From an uncultured Collinsella sp. (GTDB taxonomy: Bacteria; Actinomycetota; Coriobacteriia; Coriobacteriales; Coriobacteriaceae): a DNA stretch of 23,141 nt. The stretch spans positions 1 to 23,141 of the forward strand of contig USAX01000019.1 in the NCBI GenBank assembly GCA_900552705.1, given 5' to 3'. Shown here in pieces: positions 1 to 6,468 of this stretch. Position 1 is the stretch's first letter. Each line of letters begins with the position of its first letter. Position numbers and translations under genes: made by a program. A model generated the notes under the pieces. That model was given only the letters and a program-made list of their open reading frames with translations. It was not told the DNA's origin and made no database searches.

Positions 1-70
1 GTACAACGAGCGGCCCCATCCGCGCGAGCACATCGCCCGGCGATGTCGCCAGCGGCCCAAATCACTCCAA

Positions 71-105
71 AAGTAGAGATTAAAGCATGTCCCAAAAATC
101 TACTT
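71..105. repeat. Small imperfect palindrome with GTCCC core (REP-like)
   Basis: Arms AAGTAGA (71-77) and TCTACTT (99-105) flank a loop carrying ATGTCCCA. The layout matches the other GGGAC-core palindromes in this window (variable arms, conserved GGGAC/GTCCC between them). It lies upstream of the dehydrogenase promoter and could also end transcription from the left. This is the weakest member of the set. Confidence 0.4.
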
Positions 106-137
106 CGCTTTAGCCTAGCAAAGTGACAGCAGGACGC

Positions 138-143
138 TACAAT
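138..143 (+). promoter_or_regulatory. Candidate -10 box of the dehydrogenase gene
   Basis: TACAAT at 138-143 matches the -10 consensus at 5 of 6 positions and lies 37 bases before the ATG at 181. No convincing -35 hexamer is present (CTAGCA at 17 bp is poor), so the assignment is tentative. The box overlaps an upstream in-frame ATG at 142, which argues against that ATG as the start. Confidence 0.4.
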
Positions 144-180
144 GGTTCGACGCGAAAAACTCGGCCGAAAGGATACATAT

Positions 181-1158
181 ATGTACCAGACGCGTAAGAT
201 CGGTGTGGTCGGCCAGGGCCACGTGGGAGCACATGTCGCCAACAGCCTGCTCATGCAGGGCATTGCCGATGAGCTGTACCTGTGCGATATCAACGAGGCC
301 AAGGTGACGTCCGAGGTCCAGGACCTGCGCGACTCCCTTTCGTTTGTCCCGTACAACACCAAGATCGTCAACTGCTACGACCACTACGAGGAGCTGGCCT
401 GCTGCGACGTCATCGTCAACGCCGCCGGCAAGGTCGCGCTGGCCGCCGGCAACCGCGACGGCGAGCTGTTCTTTACCACCGACGCCGCCCGCACCTTTGC
501 CAAGCGCATCGTCGACGCCGGCTTTGACGGCATCTTCGTGAGCATCTCCAACCCCTGCGACGTCGTATGCACCGAGCTGTGGCACCTGACCGGCTACGAT
601 CCCAAGAAGATCATCGGCTCGGGCTGCGGCCTGGACTCCGCCCGCCTGCGCACCGAGATCTCCAAGAAGGTCGGCGTGAGCCCCAAGTCCATCGACGCCT
701 ACATGATCGGCGAGCACGGCTTTAGCCAGCTGGCTGCCTTTAAGGCTGCGACCATCGCCGGCAAGAGCCTCAACGAGCTTCAGGCCGAGAACCCCGACAA
801 GTACGCCTTTGACCACATGGAGGTCGAGGAGCTCGCGCGCAAGGGCGGCTATGTGACCTACCAGGGCAAGCAGTGCACCGAGTACGCCGTTGCCAACTCC
901 GCCGCGCGCGTCTGCGCCGCCGTGCTTCACAACGAGCACGCCGTGCTTTCCGCCTCCACGCTCATGACCGGCCAGTATGGCGAGGAGGGCATTTTCACGT
1001 CCCTGCCGTGCGTGATCGGCGCCGAGGGCGTCGAGGAGGTCTACACGCTCGACCTTTCCGAGTACGAGCTCGAGGGCTTCCACAAGAGCTGCCAGCACAT
1101 CCGCGACAACATCGCCCAGCTCGACTGGTGGGATGCCGAGGCCTACGACACAAAGTAG
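181..1158 (+). CDS. L-lactate / L-2-hydroxyacid dehydrogenase, NAD-dependent
   Basis: 325 aa cytosolic oxidoreductase of the LDH/MDH superfamily, expected to interconvert a 2-oxoacid (pyruvate or a branched 2-oxoacid) and the L-2-hydroxyacid with NADH. Visible: Rossmann motif GQGHVG (residues 11-16), Asp36 for NAD preference, SNPCDVV (123-129), catalytic Asp152 in GLDSAR and His179 in IGEHG. Length is normal for the family. The substrate loop (residues 84-92, KVALAAGNR) lacks the usual Gln and Pro of true lactate dehydrogenases, and GEHG is followed by FS rather than DS, so an L-2-hydroxyisocaproate-type enzyme is possible. The start at 181 is chosen because GAAAGGA sits 7 bases before it; an in-frame ATG at 142 has only a weak ribosome site. 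Convergent with the next gene and separated from it by a strong terminator. No link to the deglycase genes is evident. Confidence 0.85.
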   Translation: MYQTRKIGVVGQGHVGAHVANSLLMQGIADELYLCDINEAKVTSEVQDLRDSLSFVPYNTKIVNCYDHYEELACCDVIVNAAGKVALAAGNRDGELFFTTDAARTFAKRIVDAGFDGIFVSISNPCDVVCTELWHLTGYDPKKIIGSGCGLDSARLRTEISKKVGVSPKSIDAYMIGEHGFSQLAAFKAATIAGKSLNELQAENPDKYAFDHMEVEELARKGGYVTYQGKQCTEYAVANSAARVCAAVLHNEHAVLSASTLMTGQYGEEGIFTSLPCVIGAEGVEEVYTLDLSEYELEGFHKSCQHIRDNIAQLDWWDAEAYDTK

Positions 1159-1200
1159 GCCGTAGGCTGCCGCAACCTTGCGAATCTAAACGCGATACTA

Positions 1201-1240
1201 AGCGGGCCGCGCCGGAAATCCCCGGCGCGGCCCGCTTTTT
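1201..1240 (+). terminator. Strong Rho-independent terminator
   Basis: A perfect 15-bp GC-rich stem (1201-1215 with 1222-1236) with a 6-base loop is followed by TTTTT. It lies 43 bases after the dehydrogenase stop. It sits between convergent genes and may also slow transcription coming from the SIS1 gene on the other strand, although that side has no clean T-run. Confidence 0.9.
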
Positions 1241-1289
1241 GACTCACACGGCACGCTTGCGAATCGAAGGTGAATGCTTTTCCCGTTAC

Positions 1290-2258
1290 TTAGTACTGCT
1301 CGATGCCCATGTAGCGACGAACCTCGGGGCTGTGATCGAACACCTTACCGCGGGCGGCGCGCAGCTCGCAGCTCATCGCGTAGAAGAAGATCGGCTCCAG
1401 GAACGAACGGACGCTGGCAGGCACTTCGCCCACGCCGTACTCAAGCGCGTCGAGCACCATAATCGTATCGGTGTGCGTGTTGAGGAACGCAAGCGCACGC
1501 TCCTCCATGGGGCGGCACTCGCCCGATCCGAGCTGCACAAAGTAGAACACGCCGGGCTCGGTGGCCTCGAACGGGCCGTGGAAGTACTCGCCGGAGTGGA
1601 TGTAGCAGCAGTGCTGCCACTGCATCTCCATGAGTGAGCAGATCGCCATGGCGTAGGTCTGGCTAAAGTTGGGGCCGGAGCCCAGGATATAGAAAAACTC
1701 GTGCTGCTGACAGAGCTCGGCAAAACGGGCGCCGAGCTCGGCGTTGACCTTCTCACGCGCGGCGGGCAGCAGCGCATCCATCCGCTTAAGGCCTTCGTAC
1801 ATGTCGGCGAGTGCCCCGTAACCCTCCTGCTGGTCGAGCAGCTCGGCAGCCATCAGAGCGCCGATGCCCTGCGGCACCTCGGCCTGCGACACGCCCTCGC
1901 CCCAGGGGTAGACCCAGGTAGTCCACTTGCCGTTATCGATCTTGGAGCCCTCGCAGTCGGTGAGGGCGACGACCTCGGCGCCGGCGGCCAGTGCCATCTC
2001 GCAGCCGTCGACGACCTCCTGCGTGCTGCCGCTGTGGCTGCAGGCAATAACGAGCGACTTCGGCCCTAGGCTCTTGGGGGCCATCAGGCAAAACTCGCGC
2101 GCCGTGTAGACCGTCGAGGTAAACGTGGTGGCCTCGCGCTTGAGCAGCTCGTTGGCCGGCATCAGGTCGATCATCGAACCGCCACAAGCTATCCAAAAGA
2201 CGTTCTCGATCTTGCCTTTGCGCTCGATGATTTCCTGAATCAGATCATGTGCGTTCAT
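1290..2258 (-). CDS. SIS-domain sugar-phosphate deglycase (FrlB/GfrF-like), SIS1
   Basis: 322 aa protein with two SIS (sugar isomerase) folds, of the family that includes fructoselysine-6-phosphate and glucoselysine-6-phosphate deglycases and the isomerase half of GlmS. The probable reaction is splitting a phosphorylated Amadori compound into hexose phosphate and free amine in the cytosol. Visible: the first SIS phosphate loop SHSGSTQEV (from residue 74), Glu211 in LMEMQW, and His227 in GEYFHGPFE. The Glu-His spacing of 16 equals that of the catalytic pair of GlmS (Glu488/His504). The ATG at 2258 has AAGGAGG 9 bases upstream. It lies downstream of GntR1 and has its own promoter overlapped by direct repeats. 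It differs clearly from SIS2 and SIS3, so it probably handles a different adduct. The exact substrate cannot be read from sequence. Confidence 0.8.
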   Translation of the reverse strand: MNAHDLIQEIIERKGKIENVFWIACGGSMIDLMPANELLKREATTFTSTVYTAREFCLMAPKSLGPKSLVIACSHSGSTQEVVDGCEMALAAGAEVVALTDCEGSKIDNGKWTTWVYPWGEGVSQAEVPQGIGALMAAELLDQQEGYGALADMYEGLKRMDALLPAAREKVNAELGARFAELCQQHEFFYILGSGPNFSQTYAMAICSLMEMQWQHCCYIHSGEYFHGPFEATEPGVFYFVQLGSGECRPMEERALAFLNTHTDTIMVLDALEYGVGEVPASVRSFLEPIFFYAMSCELRAARGKVFDHSPEVRRYMGIEQY

Positions 2259-2315
2259 CCTGATGTTCCTCCTTGTGGGGCGGCTTTGAACGACGACAGC
2301 CCGTACCTGCGGTCA

Positions 2316-2337
2316 TTCTATATTGTCCTATTTATAG
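2316..2337. promoter_or_regulatory. Operator-like direct repeat, copy 1 (SIS1 promoter)
   Basis: This 22-bp stretch beginning TTCTATATTGTC recurs at 2378-2399 with four differences, all transitions. It covers the -10 box of the proposed SIS1 promoter, where a repressor would block initiation. The likely binder is the adjacent GntR1 (inference). Confidence 0.5.
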
Positions 2338-2359
2338 CACGCCGGCTGTCACTGGTGAA
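2331..2359 (-). promoter_or_regulatory. Promoter of SIS1
   Basis: On the minus strand, TTCACC (2354-2359, 4 of 6 to the -35 consensus) and TATAAA (2331-2336, 5 of 6 to the -10) are separated by exactly 17 bp. The start codon is 72 bases downstream of the -10. It gives SIS1 its own transcription in addition to any readthrough from recQ-GntR1. Confidence 0.55.
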
Positions 2360-2377
2360 GTCATTTCAGTAAATTTG

Positions 2378-2399
2378 TTCTATGTTGTTCTATCTATGG
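2378..2399. promoter_or_regulatory. Operator-like direct repeat, copy 2 (upstream of SIS1 promoter)
   Basis: Second copy of the repeat at 2316-2337, starting TTCTATGTTGTTC. It lies upstream of the -35 box and directly after the GntR1 stop codon. The copies are 62 bp apart start to start, about six helical turns, compatible with cooperative binding or looping. Confidence 0.45.
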
Positions 2400-2402
2400 A
2401 CG

Positions 2403-3158
2403 CTAGATGTCGAACACGTAGCGCGAGCCCACGATCTTTTGGCGCCCGAGCAGCAGGGGCCGCTCGTCCGCATCGGTAAAGTACGCCTCCATATAAAAGA
2501 GCGGCTCGCCGACCGGCACCTCCAGCAGCGGGGCCGTCTGAGCATCGGCAAGCGCAATCTCCACGGTGCAGGGGTCGGACTTGAGCGGCGCGCGACCCGA
2601 ATGCTCGGCAACGAGCGCAAAGATTGAGTTATCGGTGAGGTCCTTATCGGCAAGCGTCTGCAGGTAGGGATGGTCGGCGAGCACGAAGGCGTTGTTCTCG
2701 AGCATGACGGGGATGCCGTCGGCCGTGCGCACGCGCTCGACCACGATAAGCTCGCAGCCGGGCTCCACGCCAAAGAACGCCGCATCCTCGTGCGTCGCCG
2801 CGACCACCGTGCGCGATACCAGGCGCGCTCCGGGCACCATGTCGTTGGCAGCACAACCCTCAGTAAAGCTCTGGACGTCGCCCTTCTGGCGAATCTTGCG
2901 CTTGAGCTTGGGAGCGCATACAAAGGTGCCCCTCCCCTGCTGGCGGTTGAGGTAGCCCGCGCGCGACAGCTCCTCGATGGCACGGCGTACGGTGATGCGC
3001 CCCACGCCGTAGGACTTCGCGAGCTCCATCTCGGAAGGAATGCGCGAGCCGGCCGCGTACACGCCGCGCGCGATCTCGCCCTTCAGGTCGTCCATGACCT
3101 GCTGGTACAGCGGCACGGCGGATACGCCAGCGCGGTCGGTTTTATCGTCGGTTGCCAT
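2403..3158 (-). CDS. GntR-family regulator with UTRA domain (HutC/FrlR type), GntR1
   Basis: 251 aa transcription factor. The winged helix-turn-helix spans roughly residues 14-80 (SEMELAKSYGVGRITVRRAI, then GRGTFV in the wing). The rest is a UTRA ligand-binding domain ending in GSRYVFDI. Members of this family usually repress sugar or amino-acid uptake operons and are released by a phosphorylated substrate. The ATG at 3158 lies 2 bases after the recQ stop with GGAG seven bases upstream inside recQ, so the two genes are translationally close and probably share a transcript. The gene downstream is SIS1, and the repeats at 2316-2337 and 2378-2399 are the best candidate operators. It resembles GntR2 throughout, so the two look like paralogues with different ligands. 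Target and ligand are inferred. Confidence 0.85.
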   Translation of the reverse strand: MATDDKTDRAGVSAVPLYQQVMDDLKGEIARGVYAAGSRIPSEMELAKSYGVGRITVRRAIEELSRAGYLNRQQGRGTFVCAPKLKRKIRQKGDVQSFTEGCAANDMVPGARLVSRTVVAATHEDAAFFGVEPGCELIVVERVRTADGIPVMLENNAFVLADHPYLQTLADKDLTDNSIFALVAEHSGRAPLKSDPCTVEIALADAQTAPLLEVPVGEPLFYMEAYFTDADERPLLLGRQKIVGSRYVFDI

Positions 3159-3160
3159 CG

Positions 3161-5134
3161 TTACGCTCCATCCCGCGCATGCTCGGACTCAAACTCTTCA
3201 ATCGCCGCCATAAACTGCTCGCCAAAGGCGTCGGCCTTTTTCTCGCCGATGCCGTTGACCTGGATAAGCTCGTCGCGCGTCTGCGGGCGCAGGCGGCACA
3301 GGCCGCGCAGGGCCTTGTCGGAAAAGACCATGTACGGCGCCATCTCGAGCTCGGTCGAGATTTCCTTGCGCAGGGCGCGCAGGCGCTCGAACAGCTCGGC
3401 ATCGTCGCCAACGCGCGGGCGCTGATCCAGCTCGGCCTCCTCGCGCAGCAGATCCACCGCACGGCGGGCGCGTGCCGAGGCCTTGCGCTTGGACGCGCGG
3501 CGCTTAACGGTAAAGGCAAGCGCCTCGTCCTCGACCTCGCCGGCACGCGGTCCCAGACCCACGACCGGGTATTGCCCCTGCGAGGTGGCCAAATAACCGC
3601 GGCCGCACAGCTGGCCGATGATGTCCTTGATGCGCCCGACCGATTCGCTCGACAGCTCACCATAGCCGCGGTCCTCGTCCAGATGCATCTGGCGAATGCG
3701 CTCGGTGTTGCCGCCGTGAAGCACATCGGCAATGAGTGACTTGCCAAAGCGCATGGGTCGCGTGGCCACATAGCGCACGGCAGCGCGGGCCATATCGGTG
3801 ACGTCCTCGACCTCGAACTGCGTGAGGCAGTTGCTGCAGTTGCCGCAGCCCTCGGCGTCGTCCGTAGCAGCGCCGCCCACGGCCGCATGCTCGGCCGCGG
3901 CCTCGTCGCCAAAGTAGCGCAGCATGTATTCGCGCAGGCAGCCGGTGGTGTTGCAGTAGCCTTCCATCTGGCTGAGCAGGCGGTAGCGGTTCTGGAGCGC
4001 CCACGCGCGTTGCTCGTCGTCGAGCGCCTCGTCGGCAGCGTCGCCGCAGTCGATCAAAAAACGACGCATGCGAAAATCGTTGCCGTTCCACAGCAAATGG
4101 CAGCTGGCCGGGTCGCCGTCGCGGCCGGCGCGGCCCGCCTCCTGGTAGTAGGCCTCGATGCTCTCGGGCACGTTGTTGTGGATCACGTAGCGCACGTTGG
4201 GCTTGTCGATACCCATGCCAAAGGCGTTGGTGGCAACCATCACCTGAATATCGTCGTCGATAAAGGCGCGCTGGCTTTGGCGGCGGGCCTCGTTGCCCAT
4301 GCCGGCATGATAGCGGCCAACATGAATGCCACTGGGACCCAGCGCCTCGGCAAGCTCACCTGCCAGCGCATCGACGGTCTTGCGGGTCGAGCAGTACACG
4401 ATGCCGCTCTCGCTCGAATGCGCGATTACGTAGTCGCGCACCCACGCGGCCTTGGCCTTGTCGCCCATCTCCTCGCAGCCAAAGTAGAGGTTCTTGCGAT
4501 CGAAGCCCGTCACCACGGTCGCGGGATTTTGCAGGCCGAGCATCTGCTGAATGTCCGCACGCACGCGCTCGGTCGCCGTGGCGGTAAAGGCCGCTACGAT
4601 GGGTCGCTGCGGCAGGGAATCGATGAACTCGCGAATCTGCAGGTAAGCGGGGCGAAAATCCTGACCCCATTGACTCACGCAGTGGGCCTCGTCAATGGCC
4701 ACGAGCGGCACGCCAATGCCGCCGTCCGCCGCGGCCCCCTGCGCAAAGGCCAAAAAACGCGGCTCGAGCAGACGCTCGGGCGCCACGTACATAAGCCGGT
4801 AGCGGCCCTCGCGCGCCCGCTTGAGCACGGTATTTTGCTGGGCCGGGGTAAGGCTAGAGTTGAGATAGCTGGGGCGCGCACCCGCTGCGAGCAACGCGCG
4901 GGTCTGGTCCTCCATGAGCGACAGCAGCGGACTCACCACAAAGGTGATGCCGGGCAGCATAAGCGCGGGCACCTGGTAGCAAATGGACTTGCCGGCACCC
5001 GTGGGCATAACGCCCAGCGCATCGCGACCGGCAAGGATCGCATCGACCATGCGGTCCTGTCCCGGGCGAAACGAGGTGTAGCCAAAATAGGCGCCGAGTG
5101 TGTCGAGCGCCATCTGCTGCATGCTATCGGTCAT
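3161..5134 (-). CDS. recQ: ATP-dependent DNA helicase RecQ
   Basis: 657 aa 3'-5' DNA helicase for recombination and replication-fork repair. In order: Walker A TGAGKS (residues 45-50), DEAH box (148-151), TATATE motif (about 185-189), motif VI QEAGRAGRDG (331-340), zinc-binding cysteines C399, C430, C433 and C436 in the RQC region, winged helix (about 440-540), and a C-terminal HRDC domain (about 570-650, ending in a helix-hairpin-like VNGIGEKKADAFG). This is the complete bacterial RecQ layout. A lysine/arginine-rich linker (KRRASKRKASARARR) precedes the HRDC. The ATG at 5134 follows TAGGA. A good promoter lies just upstream. The stop is 2 bases before GntR1, an unusual pairing of a housekeeping helicase with a sugar-type regulator. 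Confidence 0.95.
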   Translation of the reverse strand: MTDSMQQMALDTLGAYFGYTSFRPGQDRMVDAILAGRDALGVMPTGAGKSICYQVPALMLPGITFVVSPLLSLMEDQTRALLAAGARPSYLNSSLTPAQQNTVLKRAREGRYRLMYVAPERLLEPRFLAFAQGAAADGGIGVPLVAIDEAHCVSQWGQDFRPAYLQIREFIDSLPQRPIVAAFTATATERVRADIQQMLGLQNPATVVTGFDRKNLYFGCEEMGDKAKAAWVRDYVIAHSSESGIVYCSTRKTVDALAGELAEALGPSGIHVGRYHAGMGNEARRQSQRAFIDDDIQVMVATNAFGMGIDKPNVRYVIHNNVPESIEAYYQEAGRAGRDGDPASCHLLWNGNDFRMRRFLIDCGDAADEALDDEQRAWALQNRYRLLSQMEGYCNTTGCLREYMLRYFGDEAAAEHAAVGGAATDDAEGCGNCSNCLTQFEVEDVTDMARAAVRYVATRPMRFGKSLIADVLHGGNTERIRQMHLDEDRGYGELSSESVGRIKDIIGQLCGRGYLATSQGQYPVVGLGPRAGEVEDEALAFTVKRRASKRKASARARRAVDLLREEAELDQRPRVGDDAELFERLRALRKEISTELEMAPYMVFSDKALRGLCRLRPQTRDELIQVNGIGEKKADAFGEQFMAAIEEFESEHARDGA

Positions 5135-5165
5135 AGTTTCCTAACGTCCAAGTCATCTGCCGCCG

Positions 5166-5195
5166 ATTATACGCCGCCACGCGGACCGGTGTCGC
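5166..5195 (-). promoter_or_regulatory. Promoter of recQ
   Basis: On the minus strand, GCGACA (5190-5195, 4 of 6) and a perfect TATAAT (5166-5171) are spaced by 18 bp. The -10 is 31 bases before the recQ ATG. Confidence 0.6.
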
Positions 5196-5230
5196 ATGGC
5201 TGCCAGCCACGGGCAGCGCGATCAAAAGGG

Positions 5231-5340
5231 TAGTCATTGGGGACGTTCTTAAACGACTAGTCAGACGAGCGTGCACTCATTGGGGACAGACTTAAATGAG
5301 TGCCCCCAACGACTACTCATTTAAGTCTGTCCCCAATGAC
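5231..5340. repeat. Cluster of three GGGGAC-core palindromic units (REP-like)
   Basis: Three related ~25-30 bp units. Unit 1 (5231-5260) has arms TAGTC/GACTA around GGGGACGTTC. Unit 2 (5275-5301) has arms ACTCATT/AATGAGT around GGGGACAGAC. Unit 3 (5315-5339) is the exact reverse complement of 5277-5301, giving a perfect 25-bp inverted repeat with a 13-base spacer. Unit 1 and inverted unit 3 agree at 25 of 30 positions. Together with the structured element to the right this fills most of the 395-base gap between recQ and GntR2; no gene is visible there. Confidence 0.75.
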
Positions 5341-5377
5341 CACCTGGAGCAAGACAATACCGCAGGTAGAGGACGGA

Positions 5378-5524
5378 CAGCGAGCGACGTCCAGGGCGAA
5401 CAAGTTGGCATGAAAAAGGCAAGGCATAGACCTTCTGGTCATGCCCTGCCTTTTGAATGACAAATTGTCGCCCTGGGCGGCGCGCAGCGTCGGCCCGGTC
5501 CGCCGTTCGGTAGAACGGCGGAAC
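5378..5524 (-). ncRNA. Putative structured RNA element, copy A (3' of GntR2)
   Basis: About 147 bp with a homologue at 13839-13983. Shared layout, read on the plus strand: CAGCGAGCG (5378-5386); outer stem (5391-5403 with 5465-5476, 12 bp and one bulge); inner stem (5414-5432 with 5437-5454, loop TTCT, closing GACC/GGTC with an adjacent bulged base); the block starting GCGCAGCGTCGGCC (5482 on); and a terminal 8-bp hairpin CCGCCGTT/AACGGCGG. Stem sequences differ between copies but stay paired. On the minus strand it begins 5 bases after the GntR2 stop, and the inner stem is followed by TTTTT, so it probably also ends that transcript. The strand is inferred from this position. A small independent RNA or a mobile repeat is also possible. 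Confidence 0.5.
5412..5454 (-). terminator. Rho-independent terminator of GntR2 (inner stem of element A)
   Basis: On the minus strand, an 8-bp plus 5-bp plus 4-bp interrupted stem capped by AGAA is followed by TTTTT. It lies about 75 bases after the GntR2 stop codon. Confidence 0.65.
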
Positions 5525-5529
5525 AAAAC

Positions 5530-6249
5530 CTACATCACCATGACGTAGCGGCTGCCCACGTAGTACTGCTTACCCATCAGGACCGGCTCGCCATTGGGGC
5601 CGGTAAAGCCAGCGCGTAGATTGAGCAGCGGATCATGCGGGGCAATGCCCAGCTCGGCCGCCTGCTCGGCATTAGCTCGAACGGCCTCGACCGTACGGTA
5701 GCCAACCGAGACAATCGGCGTTCCGCCAACACGCTCGACCTCGGCAAAAATCGACTTGTCCTCAAGATCGGCCGTCAACAGCTCACGGTAGGCGTCAAAC
5801 GGCACAAAGATGTTCTCCTCAAAGATGGGCTCGCCGTCGGCCGTACGCACGCGCTTGATATGCAGTAGCAGCGCATCCTTCTGCAGACCAAAGAACTCCA
5901 TCTCGTTTTGGCGCGCCGGAACGATCTGGCGATCGACCACGTGCGCACCGGCCTTCATGCCGTTGCCGGCACACAGCGCGGTAAACGTCTGCAGCGTCGA
6001 GGCATGGAACTGACGATTGATGTGCGGTGTGGAAACAAAGGTGCCGCGGCCCTGTTGCTTAACCAGGTAGCCATCGGAGCACAACTCCTCGACGGCGCGA
6101 CGCACCGTAATGCGGCTAACGTCGTACTGCTCGGCAAGCTCGAGCTCGGACGGAATACGCTCCTTGGGTGCATAAACACCTTTCTCGATCGCATCTTTGA
6201 TTTCGTCATAAATCTGCTGGTAAAGCGGTGCATTTTTGGGTGCAGGCAT
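5530..6249 (-). CDS. GntR-family regulator with UTRA domain (HutC/FrlR type), GntR2
   Basis: 239 aa. The N-terminal winged helix (about residues 5-73: PLYQQIYDEIK, SELELAEQYDVSRITVRRAV, GRGTFV) is followed by a UTRA effector domain (about 90-235). Family members sense phosphorylated sugars or amino-sugar adducts and usually repress. It is close in sequence to GntR1. Its upstream region holds a palindrome, ACGT-N5-ACGT at 6287-6299, that recurs at the PTS promoter (12428-12440) with 11 of 13 bases identical in one orientation. It is therefore the best candidate regulator of the PTS-SIS2 operon and of itself (inference). The ATG at 6249 has only a weak ribosome site (AAGAG). The gene stands alone, with its own upstream region and a terminator. 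Confidence 0.85.
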   Translation of the reverse strand: MPAPKNAPLYQQIYDEIKDAIEKGVYAPKERIPSELELAEQYDVSRITVRRAVEELCSDGYLVKQQGRGTFVSTPHINRQFHASTLQTFTALCAGNGMKAGAHVVDRQIVPARQNEMEFFGLQKDALLLHIKRVRTADGEPIFEENIFVPFDAYRELLTADLEDKSIFAEVERVGGTPIVSVGYRTVEAVRANAEQAAELGIAPHDPLLNLRAGFTGPNGEPVLMGKQYYVGSRYVMVM

Positions 6250-6286
6250 ATCTAATCACTCTTATCGAAATATCGAAATAACTAAT

Positions 6287-6299
6287 ACGTATATAACGT
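6287..6299. promoter_or_regulatory. Operator-like palindrome upstream of GntR2
   Basis: ACGT-ATATA-ACGT. Read on the minus strand it is ACGTTATATACGT, against ACGTCTTATACGT on the plus strand at the PTS promoter. The minus-strand AGACGTTATA is shared exactly by both sites. A second shared string, ATATTGATAA, lies at 6318-6327 here and at 12446-12455 there. A TATATA on the minus strand inside the palindrome may be the -10, so binding would self-repress. Confidence 0.5.
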
Positions 6300-6340
6300 C
6301 TAGTTTCATGTTACCTCATATTGATAAAACGATACACCCC

Positions 6341-6390
6341 ACCTACCAAAAAGCGACAGCTTCATTTTGGTAGGTTTTATCTGGTCAAAC
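6341..6390. repeat. CTACCAAAA palindrome, copy 1
   Basis: 11-bp arms ACCTACCAAAA (6341-6351) and TTTTGGTAGGT (6365-6375) flank AGCGACAGCTTCA. They are followed by TTTATCTGGT, which is also present after the second copy at 8476-8520. The two segments differ at only a few positions over about 45 bases. Both copies lie just beyond a terminator-like hairpin and before the next gene. Confidence 0.75.
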
Positions 6391-6428
6391 GAGAGCCCCT
6401 CGAAAGCAACGGGGCTTTCGGGGGGCTC
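6391..6428 (-). terminator. Hairpin 3' of the YitT-like gene, probable weak terminator
   Basis: A stem of about 15 bp (6391-6407 with 6414-6428, one G-U pair) starts about 40 bases after the stop of the YitT-like gene. No T-run follows on the minus strand (CTCTCGTTTGACC), so termination may be partial. Confidence 0.45.
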
Positions 6429-6468
6429 ATTCGAATGGGCTGCGCTTGACCGGCAAAAAGCCAAAACC

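Noticed and set aside
1..76. An open frame ending in TAG at 74-76 that could be the tail of a gene from the left
   Set aside because: Only 24 codons are visible and they carry no recognisable motif. Another frame is also open here, so no call is supported.
142..180. Longer N-terminus of the dehydrogenase starting at the ATG at 142
   Set aside because: The ATG overlaps the likely -10 box and has a weak ribosome site. The ATG at 181 has GAAAGGA at the right distance and gives the usual N-terminus before the Rossmann motif.
5231..5340. Possible CRISPR array
   Set aside because: Units are short palindromes of alternating orientation with irregular spacing, and no cas genes are present.
5317..5526. 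A 69-codon minus-strand frame between GntR2 and recQ
   Set aside because: It lies over the structured element and palindromes, has no ribosome site and no recognisable sequence.
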